Shown one piece after another: positions 45,754 through 60,514 of a stretch of 64,000 nucleotides of DNA. A program made the translations under genes and the position numbers. This stretch comes from Triops longicaudatus. Taxonomy: Eukaryota > Arthropoda > Branchiopoda > Notostraca > Triopsidae. The notes under the pieces are model-generated. The model was not told the origin of the DNA. It saw only the letters and a program-made list of their open reading frames with translations, and made no database searches. The DNA is taken from positions 248,001 through 312,000 of the forward strand of contig JAGQDJ010000003.1 in assembly GCA_022885665.1 (NCBI GenBank), given 5' to 3'. The number at the start of each line of letters is the position of its first letter. Within the stretch, counting starts at the first letter, position 1.

Positions 45754-47731
45754 TACATCAAATCTTAAGTTCGTAAAACCTAGCAACCAATCTAAAAGCC
45801 GTTGGGCGTGTTCGTTAAACGAGTTGTTAGTTGTACAGGGCTTTTTACTCGGTATGTGTGTGTGTTTCAACCATTTTGTTGAACTCAATAAAGAAATTTG
45901 ACTCACAAGCTAGTTTTTATCTGATTAAAAGGTCAATGAACAACTCCATGAAACTTTAGATGCTCTAAAATTGGCCCACAACTTTAAGTTACCTTGTTGA
46001 TCAGTATCCACGATTTGGCGATCCTTATGTCTCGCGTGTTTGTTCGCAATCCAACAACTTCAAAAGTTTCTTGGGCACCAACAAGTTGTTCTTCCACTAC
46101 TAAAACGAAGTTTAGCTTCTTAAAGCTCTCAAATTCGCAAACTTCAAAGAGTTTCAGGGCGCGTATTCGAGTTTCAAGCTGTTGAGTGTACACTGAGCGT
46201 GGGTCGTGTGTATGTGCGGGGCTTCCGAGATAAAAACTTTGGAAATCCTACGCTTACATCTGAGGTAAGATAGCCACACAAGGAGAAACATGCAAGGAAA
46301 ATTGACTTATGAAGACCCTTGCCATGTAAGCACACCGGTGAAGTGAGAGATTAAAACCGTTGTTGCAGCCAGGTTTTGAACACACACGTTGGCAAACCCT
46401 TTATCTTATCGGTTATCTTGATCGACGGAGACACTTGAACTTTGGAACGTCCAGTCAACGAAAAACGGGGACAATTGTGGACACTGTTGAAGTTGAAATA
46501 CGGTTAAGAGAGTAAAAAGCCCCAAGCAAGCCAATGACTCACCCAATAATCTTTTCGGTTGCACGGGCGTGAGTTTCTAACTGCAAGCTAAAAGAACACG
46601 TGAAAAGGGTGTTTGCAGATTTGTGGCTTTTCGAGAAATGGTATCCTGCTTTAAAAGACTTTGGCACAGAAAAAAGAATATAACGGAATATATTTCTCTT
46701 AGAAATTAGAGAAAATCATAGAATTTAATTTATATAGAATTTAATTATATTAATAATTATAACTGAAGCTAAGCTAAAATAAAGTAGCTATTTACAATCC
46801 GCCTATTTTCAAGGCTAAACACAAAAAAGGTTATTTCTTTTTAAATTAAACACGCACTCGCCAGATTGTCATAACATAGGGTCGTTATTTCTGGGAAGTT
46901 TGAGTGTTTGTAAGGAACTATAAACTGCGGGGTTTTATAGTCAATCCGCGCGCTAATGTTCATGTCCAACAGGCTGAGTTGAACAGCAGGTCAAATATTT
47001 GCCACTTAATCGGCCAAACGTCCGTTTGGGCATATTTGCTAGCGAGGATGTGGTGCAGGACGAAAGAAAGGACAGAGTGGCAGCCGGCGGATCCCTTTTA
47101 GCTTTTAGCTTGACAAGACACGCGACGGACAGCGAATGCGGGATTGAATTACACGCTGACTATAAAATCCCTCGGGAAGACACAGTTTTCCCCGAGTTTT
47201 CCCCGAGTAAAGTGATAAAACATACATGCGATAAGAGACTTGGCCCGTTAGAAATCCGTCACACGCGTCCAATAATCTTCGAGAGGCAGAAATTTGTCAT
47301 CCTTAGGAGACTTATAACCAAAAATACGTCGAAACCAAGCTTTATTGTATGTACCAATGCTTTCTTGGGCCCTAAAAAGTCTATTGCCAAAGATAATAAA
47401 ACTGGAAATTGTAGCGAGTGACGTCAGCCAGCTTTCGCGTTTCTCGTTGAAGAAATGTGAATGGCAACATTTCTGCGGCCGAGTTTTTCCGCCATTTGAT
47501 GGCTGAGTGATGAAAGCCGGTGCTTTCGGAGTGTCCGCGAAAGGGGAAATTCGGGAATGGTGTAGTTTTAATGGTCAAAGTTGGGTGGCAGAACGAAAGT
47601 TGCTGTATTGGCTCGTCCCTGTTGTAATTATTTCGTTCAAAGACTTTAAATGACTTTCCTTTGGCGAGAAATTAGTTGGAATGACAAAGGGAAGAATAAT
47701 AAAAAGAAATCAAAAGTAAGGAAGAAACAGA

Positions 47732-47762
47732 TTTTTTTTTTTTTTGGGGGGGGGGGGGGGGG
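47732..47762. repeat. T14 followed by G17
   Basis: Fourteen T are followed directly by seventeen G. The G run could form a quadruplex and is a typical site of sequencing or assembly length error. Confidence 0.85.
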
Positions 47763-48929
47763 AGAAGAAGCCTCGCTACCGCGCAAAACTTTTTAGTGCT
47801 GCTAATCAAAAAACGTCCATTTCCCGTCCTGGGAAAGCAACGACGGCTGGCCCCAAATTGCTGCTGCCGAAGTTGGACTGTGAGAAACAAAAAACGAACC
47901 CCGGAAACGGTACAAACTTGTACAAAATGTGGAAGATAGATAGGCCTTTTGTACAAAGTTTCCAACTTGCATTTTTGTTCGACAAGAAACGGGAAGGAAC
48001 TCATTTTTGTTCTAAAAGAAGTCCTAACAGCTCTCTCGTTTTAATTTCCAAATTTTGTCGCGCAGTTTTCATTAGCTGGGTGGAAAATCTGGCAGAAATA
48101 AGGACATGGCTCCAAAGATTTAAGACAAGAATTTCTTTGGGGGTATTTTTGCTGTATTTACTCATTCTAAGAGCCTTGTTACTGTATTTCATTACTGCCT
48201 TTTGACTATTTGTGACGCAGTAATTTGTAGATTTGAATGCGTTGGAAAATCTTTCAGAAACAAGGATTCAAAGACAGGAAATTTCTTCGGAACATTACCG
48301 TTTCTCCACCTTAAGATTATTCTGAAATGTTATATACTTCAGTATTGTAAAACTGACAATCTTCTAACAATAATTTCCGAAGCAGTAATTTCTAACCGAT
48401 TAGAGTAAAACTTTTCACGTGAAAGTCAGCATCGATAACAATTTCTTTGAAATATCTCTGTTCCTACTTTCAAATTTCAAGAGCGTCTTTATAGCATTAG
48501 ATCTTCGACACCATTGCTGACATTACTTCTAGCGCAGCGATTTGTGGTCACTAGGGAGGGAAATCACGCTATTTGCTGCCGGAAAGATATCACCAACGAA
48601 ATAGCAATCTTTCTCGCTTTTTGCGAGCCAAAAGACAGGAATGGTGAAAAAGAGGCATCTTACTTAGGAAAGCAAAACTGAGTAGAATTTCTTGTTAGGT
48701 TGCAAGGTTTCGGGGCCAGAGAGGGAACGGTTTTTGTCATGATAAGTAAAGGGGACGCAGTTTACGGTATGATAAGTGTGATGAAGAATGAGCTTCCCGC
48801 GTAGTGTCCAGCAAACCATGGCTTGGGCGACTTTTATGGCAATTGCTGCCAAAAAAGAAGCGCAATTGCTTCGCTTTCTGTCTCAGTGCCGCTTCACAGA
48901 CCGAAACCGAGCACTCTTATGTGCGTTGT

Positions 48930-48944
48930 CCCCCCCCCCCCCCC
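48930..48944. repeat. Poly-C run of 15
   Basis: Uninterrupted C homopolymer in non-coding sequence; its true length is uncertain in most assemblies. Confidence 0.85.
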
Positions 48945-51900
48945 ACTTGCCCCATTCGGGGAGAAAAATAGCTTGCGAGCTAGTATACGCTTAGGCATAG
49001 TACTTTTCAGTGGCTTTTCGTAGATTTTTTTCTGGTGTCGCTTGGCTGGATTTGATTGGTCCCGTTTGGTTCGAATCGTTGACGTGTAAATCTTGGGCGA
49101 AACTGCTTAGAAAGCTTCCTAGGGTCAATTTTTTGGTAATATAACGCCTTAAAACGTATTTCTTCCTGTTTTTATAACCCTAGTTTTGTTGTTCTCTTTC
49201 GTGGAGTTAAGCTTAACTGTGAGAAAAAAGTATCAAGCCTCATTAGATGAGGTTTTTGCTCAACGCAAATAGGAGTGGGCGTGGCTAGTGCAGCATTACT
49301 CTTCGTGCTTAAAGAGTCGATGACTTCTCACTTGTTTCCTAGAACCTTTGCAAAAAACCTCATAGTTACAGGAGAGAAATTCGAAAAAGGCGGAGCTAGG
49401 GGCGCGGCGTTTGTTGGAGTTTGATTTCGCAACCTTTTTGCGTTCGAGTTCCAACGAAACGTTGGTGAGGGGGAGATTAAGGAAGAACAGGTTAGAAAGA
49501 ATGCGAGATTCTTTCTTCGGTGCCAAGTTCAAACGCGGACAAGTACGGAGGAAGATCAAAAGAAATGGACTTGAATGTAATTTTGAGGAGGAAAGGATTT
49601 CGAGAGAGGTATGTGACCCTCAGCTATGCCATCCATCTAAACTTAATCGGCTTTGCTAGAACTCTTGGCCTTTTTAGCTACACGCTTTTGATTTCGGTTA
49701 AGTTTATTTTTTGACAATTTTCTTTCAGATTGTGTCCAGCATTTCGTAACGCAGTGACCTGATTCTCTGCAATGCGGAGAAATTCCAGACCCGAGAGCAT
49801 TGTTGCGGTAAGGCCTACTAGAGTGCACTGCGGTGCACTTCACGGTATTATGTTTCGGTCTAGAAATTCCTCTCTACATCCCCAGTTAATTTAATATGTA
49901 AGAGTATTTCAATACAGTGATTAATTTGCGAGGCTAATATTTCCGTCCTAGTTGGTCCAAGGTTCTGGAAGGCAGTCCCGGCAGTATGTCTTGTGTAAGG
50001 GTGGGCTTAGGAACCCAAGCGGTCATTACGAGTCTGACAAGCTTTCGTATGTTATGACGGAAGAGGCAATTGAAATGCTCAGCTGGAAGACGAGGAAAAT
50101 GCTCAGCCTTCTATCCTAGTAGCACAATTACAGTCGGAGGATAATTGCTTATCCAGGAGACAAAATGGCTGCCATGGTAGGATACTTTTCTGCTCTGTAT
50201 TATTTCACATACAGACAAAATTGCAGCCCAAAATTATATTCATTAAATGGACTAACTATTTTAAAAAATGGACTGTAGTACATTAGTTATGGGTTTTGTG
50301 CGATTTGTCCGACGTGTCAACTGCCCCATCCTTCTACTTCTGTTAACTTTCTATGTTCGCAGTTTAATAGCCTGGGAAAATAACCGAAAGCTATCTGTGA
50401 TATGTATATCTAACAAAAGGGAGCGTTTTTGCAACTCTTGTCTAGTAATATTTTGGGCGTGACGTTTATTTTTTGAAAGAAGCGTAGCGGTTAGCGTTTC
50501 ACAGCACAATAACAAACTAGCTAGCTTGAGGTTACCGAATCAACCCGCTTAAATTTGTCATTCGCGTTTCGTGCGCTAAGGTAATTCAACAGTGAGCCGA
50601 ACGTTTCATTCCGTTTGCGCTCAAGTGTTTTGTGCTGATTATCCGCAAAGAGTTCGTGAATCGTGAAGTATCCACTTAAACTCGAGTCATCTAGAATTGT
50701 AAGTAGTACTAGTCATATTATTGTATTCTAGGAATTAAAAAAAATCTCATATCGCCGACACTAGTGTAATTTATGTCAGAGAAAAAGGGTGAAGAGTGAA
50801 AAAAGGGTGAAAACGCTAACTCGTTTTTGGGTGCCATGGAGGTAAAAAGTAAGAATACTTTCGTCCTCCACAACCTTGCAAGTTAGGTGTTCCGAACTCA
50901 GGTTTAATTAAGTATTTTCCTGCGAACAATTCAAACAAAAACTCAGGAAATGAAACAGCCATTAATCTTGTGGATTTTTATTGCGCATAGGAAACAAACT
51001 GTTAACAACGTGCACGGTCGCCTCTCTCGGCTGCAAGTTTCTTTCAGTGACGGAGAGAATCTCATTCCAGGGAATGGTATCTTCCAGTGGCTACCGTTTG
51101 CGCTGTAAGGGTTTTGTTTTTCCTTGAAAAATAATTAATTACTCTGCATTAGCTACGCCGGGTGATCTTATTGTGCAATATAACGTCAAGCTAAGCCAAA
51201 GGCTTGGGAATGTTTGCACGCTGCCTCCATATTTTTCCTGCCTGGAAGGATCCCTGTTCTTCCGTTGCTCGGAGGAGTTTAGAATTAAGTATTTGCAGAA
51301 GCACAAGCTGTAGTACAACAGCACAAGGAAGACTGAGTGAGAGACGGAAACACGCACGTCTCGTGTGTCCATTTGCTCGCTTTTGAGACGAAGCGGAACT
51401 TGCTGGGTGTAGGGACGAATGTCTGCGAATAGACGTGTCATTTTCCATGCAAATAGATACAAGTGCCCCTTTCATGGCTTAATAACGACGGCTTCAAACC
51501 CACCCACAGTCCTAACGAATCTGCGCGGCGTTAGCAAGGGAAGAAAAACGCATCAGATGCGAGAAGTTTTTCAAACTCCGTTTCTTAAAAAAAAGGAAAA
51601 GGAAGGAACGGGCCGTCATTAGTTGAAAACAAGTTCTCGTCAAGGAAAGTGTTTTGAGAGTCAAGGGTAAGACGTTGTTGAGTAGGGCAGAAGAGCAACT
51701 TTTGTGTCAACTTGTTCCCTTAATGAGCAACTAATGCTGCTAAGGAGGAAAAAGTAACATCACGCACGCGATCGAATTCTCACCACACGGAAAACGAAAG
51801 ATAAAGCTAAATTCCAAATCGCATGTGCTTGACTTGGGCCTGTTTCCTCTTGAGATACACTTTGTTCGCTTAAAAACAATGGAGCTTTAACATGGATGTG

Positions 51901-53274
51901 AGTTTTTATTTTTTTTAATTGTTCCCAAAGGTTGATTTTTTTTCCTTTTAGGTCGCGTTACAATTGAGCCAAAATTTCTGATAAGCTAAAATTGAAAAAA
52001 CTTCAATCCTTTCGTGAAATTCATAGCTTCCGTGGCCGGTAGATGGCAATAATCGGACAGTAACGAAAGGTTCTGTTTCTGCGCAAATGAATAACGAACA
52101 CGTAATGCTTCGGCATTACATATACATAAATTGGAACGATACAGAGAAGAATAACGAACGAAACTTTGCTGGAAACTTCCGAGATTACATCCCACAAGAT
52201 CTTAAATGTTTTATTTAACTGCGTATGTTTAAGCAAATCCAGAGCTAAACTTCTGAAACACCGTTCCAATCAGAAAACCCACGTCAACGCCCACATCTTA
52301 ACACACCCCTAGCTGTGAAGAACTTCGCAAAAGATACGACAAAGTAAATAGCCAATATTTTGGAAAATATTTTTTTCTTTCGTATTAAGCATAGATATCG
52401 GAAGTTACATGCTAACGACAGTAAAACGTCCCGGAATCAATGACAGGTTCGATCAAGTGGAACTCGCTATCATTTGCCTTTTTTTAGTTAGGCCAAGTTT
52501 TTGTTTTGTTACGTGAAAAGTTCATGTACAGGCTGTATCATGCCAACCCAAGAGTGTCGTACTCTTCCCGCATTTTCAGCCCATAAAGTTAGTGAAAGTG
52601 AGTCTCCGAAGTTTCTATTCACCGATCTCGATGCACAATCTAGCGTGTGCCGGGGTCGTTGGCGAGCGCTTCATGCGTTATTGTTTACATTCGTGTTCGT
52701 AGCCTGGTAGGAAACTCGAACCCTCGCTCGCTTTTCGTTTTGGGATCTTCTCTGATATATTTCCTTTTCTTGCTTACAATTGTTTCATTGCAACGTTCCA
52801 CAACAAAAGCCATAGCTGGAACATGAGAAATAAATAGAACTTTATGAGCCCAGCGGGTGGAAAACGAAAAATCCCGTTGTGTCAGTTTTGCGAAAATTCT
52901 AAAACCATTGTTTGAGTTCTCGCAAACGATAGCTTTTTGCATGAATTGCAACATACATCTGCGAGCTACGCGTTTCGAAAAAGAGGTCTACATCGCATTT
53001 ACATCATGATTCCGCATTTGTAACGCTAATTTGGGAAGAAAAGCCTCAGTGGGGTGGATGGAAGTCGATCAACTGCGGAAAGCGTGCCAGAGAGAAACTC
53101 AGCTGGATCACATGTGCCGCACGTACAAAGCGTAGGTTTGTGTGAGATGCTACCGAAAAGGGAAACCCATCAGTTCAGGCATCCCTTAAACGCATAAACG
53201 AAAGGAGAGAAATGCGAGACATAAGTCGATATTGGCCAGAAGCTGGGAAGTGACAGTTTCGGACTCTCCAACCT

Positions 53275-53276
<2 letters not shown>

Positions 53277-53314
<38 letters not shown>
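53277..53314. repeat. Poly-T run of 38
   Basis: Longest homopolymer in the window. No recognisable retroelement body precedes it on either strand. Confidence 0.9.
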
Positions 53315-53317
<3 letters not shown>

Positions 53318-56300
53318 GACTGGTGTGCTTTGAAAACCCGTATTGTGGCTAAATGTGGCGGGCGAACGGAAACTGAAGGATGCAATCTCTGTGGCTTTCA
53401 TAAAATTCTCGTCTTTTGACGCGAAATAATGAGCAAAGACAACAGAAGGGGAAAGAAAATAGAAAAAAGGCGCGTTGTGATACAAGAAAGCTGGAATAAA
53501 GCACCCTGCTAGGGGCGAAACCTATAAATATTTAGCTTTGATGTAGGACGGGACACACTTATGTCGACTACAGAGCGTAAAAATCGTGCAGGATATCTAT
53601 TTTCTTTCCGTGCTTACACCCAAGACTCGGGGCTAGGCATTTCGAGTTTAGTAAAAGAATTATCTTTCTTTTTTTTTCAAGACTAGTCATTGCTGCCCGA
53701 AGAAACGGTAACCCGGTCAATATTTCGGAGCTTAGGCAAAAAACTGGCAATGTTTCCTGTTTTAGGAATGACTTACAATTTTTAAAATTGTCTTTACGAA
53801 CTCGTTGCATTTGCGTGTCTTTTGGAACTAAGAGACTCTACAGGAAAGGGGAAATATGACGAAAGTTGAAGAATTGAAAACATTGTCAGGAAAGTAGAGA
53901 ATAGGAATCGTATTACCTTTAAGAGGGGTCTCTTTCTTGTTGGTACGTTTTTTCCCTCCAATTGGAAACGGCACTCGCTATTGTTGTCTTGTTAGGGGGT
54001 TATAGCCCACGAATTTCTCCCTGCAATGAGAGAAAAGAGAGCCAAATTAGGGTATAGAGAGACAAAAACGGGTCGTAAAACTAACAAACACCCAACAGAA
54101 AGTGTCTTTGGGTATAGAACTTTGCAGCAAGTGTGGTGTAAAAAAGGAGATCGTACCCAACGCTGTAAAAAAAACGAGGGGAAAAAGAATGAAAATAGTT
54201 TTGCAAATGAGGTGCAATTTTTGCGTCTTTTCACCACAAGGGGGAGGTTAAAACCACCAAGATCCACGCCCATTGACCTTTTACGAGGTAGTCTAGGACG
54301 TTCGTGTAAAGAAAAAGTTGTTTTTATGGCCTTCAAAGTACTCTCACTTTTTTTCACCTTTTGCTTTCGCCTCCTAGAGCGAAAACTGCACCATCCCGCA
54401 ACGGGGTTATTAATCCGAATGATTGGCAACACTCCTTCTTTTGTCTACATCTGCGAGTCGCAAACTGCTTGGCTGAATTCCGCTTGCCAAGGACTTTTTT
54501 CTACGCTTTAAGTTTCGAATCCCTGCTAGAGCTTTTCAACCAAAAAGTAGAAATAGTAATAATACCCATCGGCAGCTGAGAGCAGTTTAGAAAGAAGTAA
54601 TTCCGCAGTATTACTGTCAAGCTGCGTTTCGTGTTATGTAGTGAGTGGCAATCGAGCACCCTGCCGTAAAGTTATACTGTACATGCCGGTACTCGACGAC
54701 CACGGGAGGTTTGAGGACGTTCGTTTGAGTCCTCGGCCACTTAAACTCACAAGCACCTACGTTTGAAGAGCTTACAAAAAGGGGGCCGCAAGAACTTTGA
54801 CGTGACTTGGGCGAAGAAATCTCCGTTTTCAAGAGCAAAGGTGGGAGGGAAGGAACGACATTCCTTCCAACGACAGTGTTGGGCTTGCTGCGTTCGACAA
54901 TTGGCTTGCTGTTTTCACACAAGTGAATTTACAGATGGGTAATGACTGAAATCCGAGGTATACTGCGCTTTGTCAGTTGTCCGAGTCCGTCAAAAGCTGC
55001 TCTGGGCTTTTTGCTAGTTAAGCAGGGCACACTCGTGTAATTGTGGAGACAGACTTGACTGGGGGGTAAGGTGGGTAGAGATGCCTGAGCAGCAGCAAAT
55101 TGGCGCGAGTTATAAGGTCCGGTGCTGCATTGCGGTACTAGGAATTGCGTTTAAACTTGTTCGGAGTGGGTTGGGATGCCCAGAGGCTTAGAAGCTTTAT
55201 TGCTCCAGTGATTTCGTCAAAGTTGGGACGAATGGTTGGAAAATTACGAAGAGGGGTTCTGAGGGAATCACGCGAGTCACGCGTAAGTACTTCCGAGTCT
55301 CCTGGACCGCCTTAAAACACCGTGACTCGTCTTCGGTCAAGCCCACAATTGGGGCCGAGAGAGCGACCCGTCTTTGGAGGCAAACATTTGGAGGAGTTTT
55401 TATTGTCCGAGACCTGACGGAATGCCAACGAATCGAATTGAAAGGTTAGGTTTTATTTCGGGTTGGCCCAAGTTAAGGATTCCTTGCGTGGTTATGCGCT
55501 GGTCCCTAAGTAGAATCGTAAGCCCCGTTGCTAAATTAATATTGCAGCCTGCCAACAGGGGGCTTACATGCAAAAATGCATTATTGGGCAGTTAAATCAG
55601 GTTATGCGTGTTGAGATGCCTTGGGACAAGGACGTTGAAAATGATGCGGTAATTGGTTTTCAGGCGTGGTCTAAGCTTATTGAGCTTATTATTATTATCC
55701 TGAGCTTATTGGTTTTAGTCGTACTTTTCAGACAATTTCAGTACTTCCGGTCGTGGCTCGGAAGTGGATCACGTGGGCGGCGTAGACTCACAGAATCCTC
55801 CCCGAGGATGTAACTTTTCCGCTAATCGCCCCGAATATTAAGACTTGCAGTAATAGCAAAAGGAGCTTGTAATTATCTCCATGCGTCAGTCTTTATTTAT
55901 GCCGTGGCTCGACTGGTTGCATGTTCTAGGGGGCGTGGAAAGGAGAGAGGAGTCACAGAAGGGCCGATGGAGGTCAGTATTTCCGACAGATGTGCCGGTG
56001 ATAAATTCCTGCTAAGCGATTCGGGTTTATTGCCCTTTAATTAAGGGGCCCTTTTGTTGTGTTTCGCAAGCTATGTGTATGCGAGAGACTATCTGGATTA
56101 CGTGAATATTTGCCCCAGGAGCTATGGTTGACACGAAAGTTCTCGGTTAGGTGGCGTGCTGGTTACTTTGGATATTGAATTTTTATTATGAAATACGTTT
56201 GTCTGATAAAGTATTATTAAAATATTTTTTATCAGTAAATGTGTTGGCAGAAAATTATCGGAGTGTCTTAATAGTTTTTGCAGTTTCGCTAGGATAGAGA

Positions 56301-59300
56301 ATTACTCGTTAAGGAGTTGGATTCGGATCTGGAGAAAGCAAATCTCTTGGATGTGCAGCCTCCCTAGCGCTGTTGTGCTTCATACCAAGAGTAGTACAAT
56401 ATAGACCCAATTAGCAAACTTTCGCCAGTGGGCGAAGGAGAACAAGGACGTTTTAGTATTCCAGCGTCGGAAGTGTTGCACATGGGCATCTTTAAAATAC
56501 AACTCGATGGCGTGCTGAAGGAACGTTTGCCGTCCTATTGATATCCTGAACATGTCAAATACATTAGCATGTGGACCTGCTTCCGTTCTCTTGTCAGTTA
56601 GCGTGATCGCGAAATTAAGAGCCTCCTTTGTCATGCACGATGGGTGCCGGACACCAAACTCGAAAAAAAACTTTACTTTTTACATATTAAGATTCGTCGG
56701 CTTAACCTGGTGCCAACGACATATCATACACTTTTATGCGGTGAAATGTCACGGAGAAAAATGAGGAACAAGAAAAACCGCCCGAGGGGCTCAACAGGGA
56801 GGTGGAGCTTAAGTGCCCTAGGGGAGGGGCTTGGTCTTATAGTCCTCTGCAGCTGAGTTGGGAACTGCCTTCGCTACACAGCAGACGCGTGGTATTTACA
56901 TTTGACGATGTTTTAAGCCGGCTCTTTTTCGGCGAGTGCAGCAGGGCTCGTTCATTAAATGTTGAGCAGGAATTAAAAATCGGTAACGAAATATAAGGAC
57001 GGTGGGAGTTCACGTTTGAACGGGTCAACGTCTGAGCCTTTAAATGCCAAAGTTTTATGTGGTACGCTAAGCTGGCCTCGCAGCATAATTCTGTTGGTGG
57101 TCGTAAAAGGCAGAAGCGCGTAAAGCACTGGCACGTAAACATTATTATTCGACGCTCTGGGGCATAATCAGGCTGATGGCTGTAAGGGGAGGTTTTTCAG
57201 GAAATATGAGGAAGTCATGGACAGTCCTCGTTAGAATGCTCATGATGGCGACCCCAACCAAGACATAGTGCTACGCAAGAAGTCAAATATACTTGCGTAG
57301 GTCGCGGTAACGACTCAATTCGCTTCATAGAGCTAGCCAACGTAACAACAGGCCCGCAAAAGGGCAAGAGGGGTTGAGTGCACCCTTGTAAGGTTATTCT
57401 TACGGTAAGATCGGGAGTTGCAAGACTATTCTTACAATTAACATAAAATTTGTCGTCAGTAAAGGTTTTAATAGGTTTTTAATAGATTGTCGTCGTCGAG
57501 GGAAACATGCGAGAATAATGGCACATAATACTCCATAGATTCGTGAATTTATAAACAAAGCGTACTTGGACAAGAATTCCTGCCCCTCTGTCCGCGAAAC
57601 GCGGGTCGAGTGTGATGGAGAATAGAGGACCGTGGCTCAGCAATTATCTATTGTATTAAGCACCTTTCACAGCTTGAAGTGGGGAAGGCAGGAATTTTCA
57701 ATAGGATCGGGTACAAAGAAGTTTGTTACTTTAGCTATTGTTGCTGGGGTACTCTACGTTTTTTTCCCCTTTTTTAAGAAAAAAATAATCTTGCAATTCC
57801 TTTTCCTGTTTTATTTTTTAAAGAGATAAGGCAGTGAATGCCTAGCAAGCTGCAAAAGATCTACGCCTTTCATTGAGATAAAGTTGTACAGCATAGAGAC
57901 TTGGTAGTACGATGTGCGTTGCTAGTGACGGGACACTTTCATATGCGAATCCGTCAATAAGCCGTTTGGACCAGCTGGTATTGGCCACGAGTGCAGTAAA
58001 GCCGGTAATTGTTTGGCCCACTTTCCATTTCTAGGCTAGCCAAGCGATGAAAGCATTTCAATATCCGGCGAAATGAATGCGCAGGATTCTGCCGACTGTA
58101 CTACAGTGGCGACTACAGGATTTTCGCAAGTTTTAGAGCTTTTATTTCAGGGCAGTTTTACTGTTTTCATACATTTTGTCTTTTAAACTAGGGTTAAGTG
58201 AACCAGTACAACAGTAAAAATAAAACAAAAAAATTAAATAGAAAAGATTAAATCCTGAATATTTGTCTTTATTTTTTCTACACAGCTGGAAGTTTCATAG
58301 AGTGATCGTTGGCAAATAGTGATTTTACCAACGTTCTAGGGTGAAAGTGTCCCTTTCGAAATTATTCACATTTTTTTAAAAATCACGAATGGGAGACGAA
58401 AGTTATTCTTACTATAAGATTGTGCAGTGTTGTAATTACTTCACAACAGCGACAGCCGGGAAGGCCGGTTAAAGTTGTATGAAGGTGTCACGCCAGAGGA
58501 CTTAATCCATTATTAAGATTTCCTAAACTCTTTCTGCTACGTAGCTCGAAAATAAATGTCCTTGTTCTAGAACTTTCGTGTAGGATAACATTTTTCACCG
58601 TGTCGCGTTAGTTGGTCACAATTAGAATTCGCTATGAGCTTCGCTTACACTTTCGCCAAGTAAACTTTTCGAAAAGTTTGCTGACGTTGGCGGCAAACTT
58701 TGTTTTTAAGACTAAAAGAAGATTGCAAGCATTTTCAAAACAAATTGCTAATATTTTTAAAAATATATATTTGTTAAGCTGGGATTCGAAGTACGTAATA
58801 TCGTGAACAACTCCGTTGTGTATCAGGCCAGTGATTTATCATCCTGTTCCATATACAAGACTGCTTGTATAAACAGTGCCTTGTTCGACATAATTCACGC
58901 ACGAGTTTATTCCCAAGTTTCAGGAAGTGAGAAAGACAAAGTGCCCAGTTATGTTAGTGTGCTTTCTTGTTGCGCCCACTTAAAAGATGGTGCAATCTCA
59001 GGCTCAGTTGGAGAAACCACCCTCTTAGTTGAGGGGTGATGAAAAATGGCGCCTTACATGACAAATTAGCTCATTGTGTCGGTTCGTAGAGCCACAAGAT
59101 GTACACACAAACAGCTTTTCATGGACCTGGAAAGGAAAGATTTGTGGCTCGGACTCTCGACCTAGTGTACGCACATTTGTCAGCGCCCCCTCTCGGCTTT
59201 TTCGTTCCAGACAACAGAAATAAGTTATCATAAAACGCGAGTTTCGCCCGAGGTTCCTTATCCACTAGATTGCGCAATTGGACAAAGCTCTACCCAGGCC

Positions 59301-60514
59301 TATGGGATTAAGTTATCATTTTTGGAGTGTAACTTCGCGCTGTAACGGACGGGAACGTAACGAACACCGTACCGCAGACAACGTACCACGGTATTCGCGT
59401 AGATGCCTGACCCTGCCTAGTCTTTGAAAAGGGGGAACATGACAGGGATAAGCCCTTGTTTGTATTCTTGGGGTGTGTTAAAGCTTCATAAATGCAGCAG
59501 GAGACGAAAGGTGCAATCCTACTATTTTATTTTTATAAGTCTTTGATGGGAATCGAACTAAAAAGGAGATATAAAAGGACTACGAGATAAAATGCCCCAA
59601 AAATTGATTACGAAAAAGGATTGAATAGCTTGAATTTAATAGTTTGGAAAATAAAATAAAAAAAAAATATTCCATTAGGTAAGGCAATTGAGCCTCAGTA
59701 GAGGCGATTACATACGCAACCTTTAACTTTCCTTTTATTTCCCTACGAACTAGTACTCGCCGGGTTTTCGGGGTATATACTGGCGTGCTGGGGGTTTATG
59801 CCTTGCAATAATCGATAAGGCAGTCAGGGTTTCTATAAACATCAAAAGAAGGGGCGCAAGGGGAAGAAGTACGGAGCTTGTGTAGTATTTTTCGAAAAAA
59901 AAATGAGATTGGTCGCAGCAAGAAATAAAGTGGCATCCACAAAATGCGCCTAGGCAGCTTTCTAAAGCCTGGAATTTCAAAAACGTTTCTTCTATCAAAT
60001 CTTTACGTTTTCCTCCCGCCTTCTGAAAGATGTTACGAGGGAGGCTTAGGTTTTTTGAAACTACTCGAAAGGTCCGTAGAAACGAATAAAAGTTTTAGTA
60101 TCGAAGATGATCCAATCTAAATATTCCATATTTAGGTTCTTGCTTTCACCGCTTCGAGCGCCACTTGTGGAAGCTGCTAAGCTAGGCTACTGTTTATTGA
60201 CAGCTGTGTATACTGCATGTGCACAACAAGAATTTATTTAAAAAAACTTTTCTAGAATTACAATTACTTGAATAAATACAATAATACGAACATGCAGAAA
60301 GATTCGAAGCTTTTTAGGATCCAAATAACACGAGCGTGTACTCAAAGAATGAACAATGTGAAGAGCTTCAAAAAGGCATGAGACACCTGGAAACGAACAC
60401 TGACATATCCACTTATAGATCAGTAAAAACGGCAAACTCAGAAGAAGAAAAGCGTAACGCTGCACTACTAGTGGCGCCCCTTGCGGAGGAAGCGAGAACC
60501 TTAATATGGATACC
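53315..60514. other. Non-coding stretch, no gene recognised
   Basis: No exon, tRNA or element with recognisable ends was found. Composition varies between AT-rich and more balanced parts (55000-57400), which may reflect regulatory sequence, but no specific element can be supported. Confidence 0.5.

Larger units (their letters stand above)
45754..53276. other. Non-coding stretch, no gene recognised
   Basis: Both strands were read; open frames are short and unrelated to each other, without introns that would join them into a protein-like sequence. Apart from G and C homopolymers I see no structured feature. Confidence 0.5.

Noticed and set aside
47732..47762. T14-G17 run considered as a telomere-like or end-joining scar
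   Set aside because: It has no repeat unit; simple homopolymer slippage or assembly artefact is the simpler reading.
54026..54511. 161-codon plus-strand and 146-codon minus-strand frames overlapping
   Set aside because: Both are open at once in AT-balanced sequence and neither has a recognised motif; no evidence of coding.
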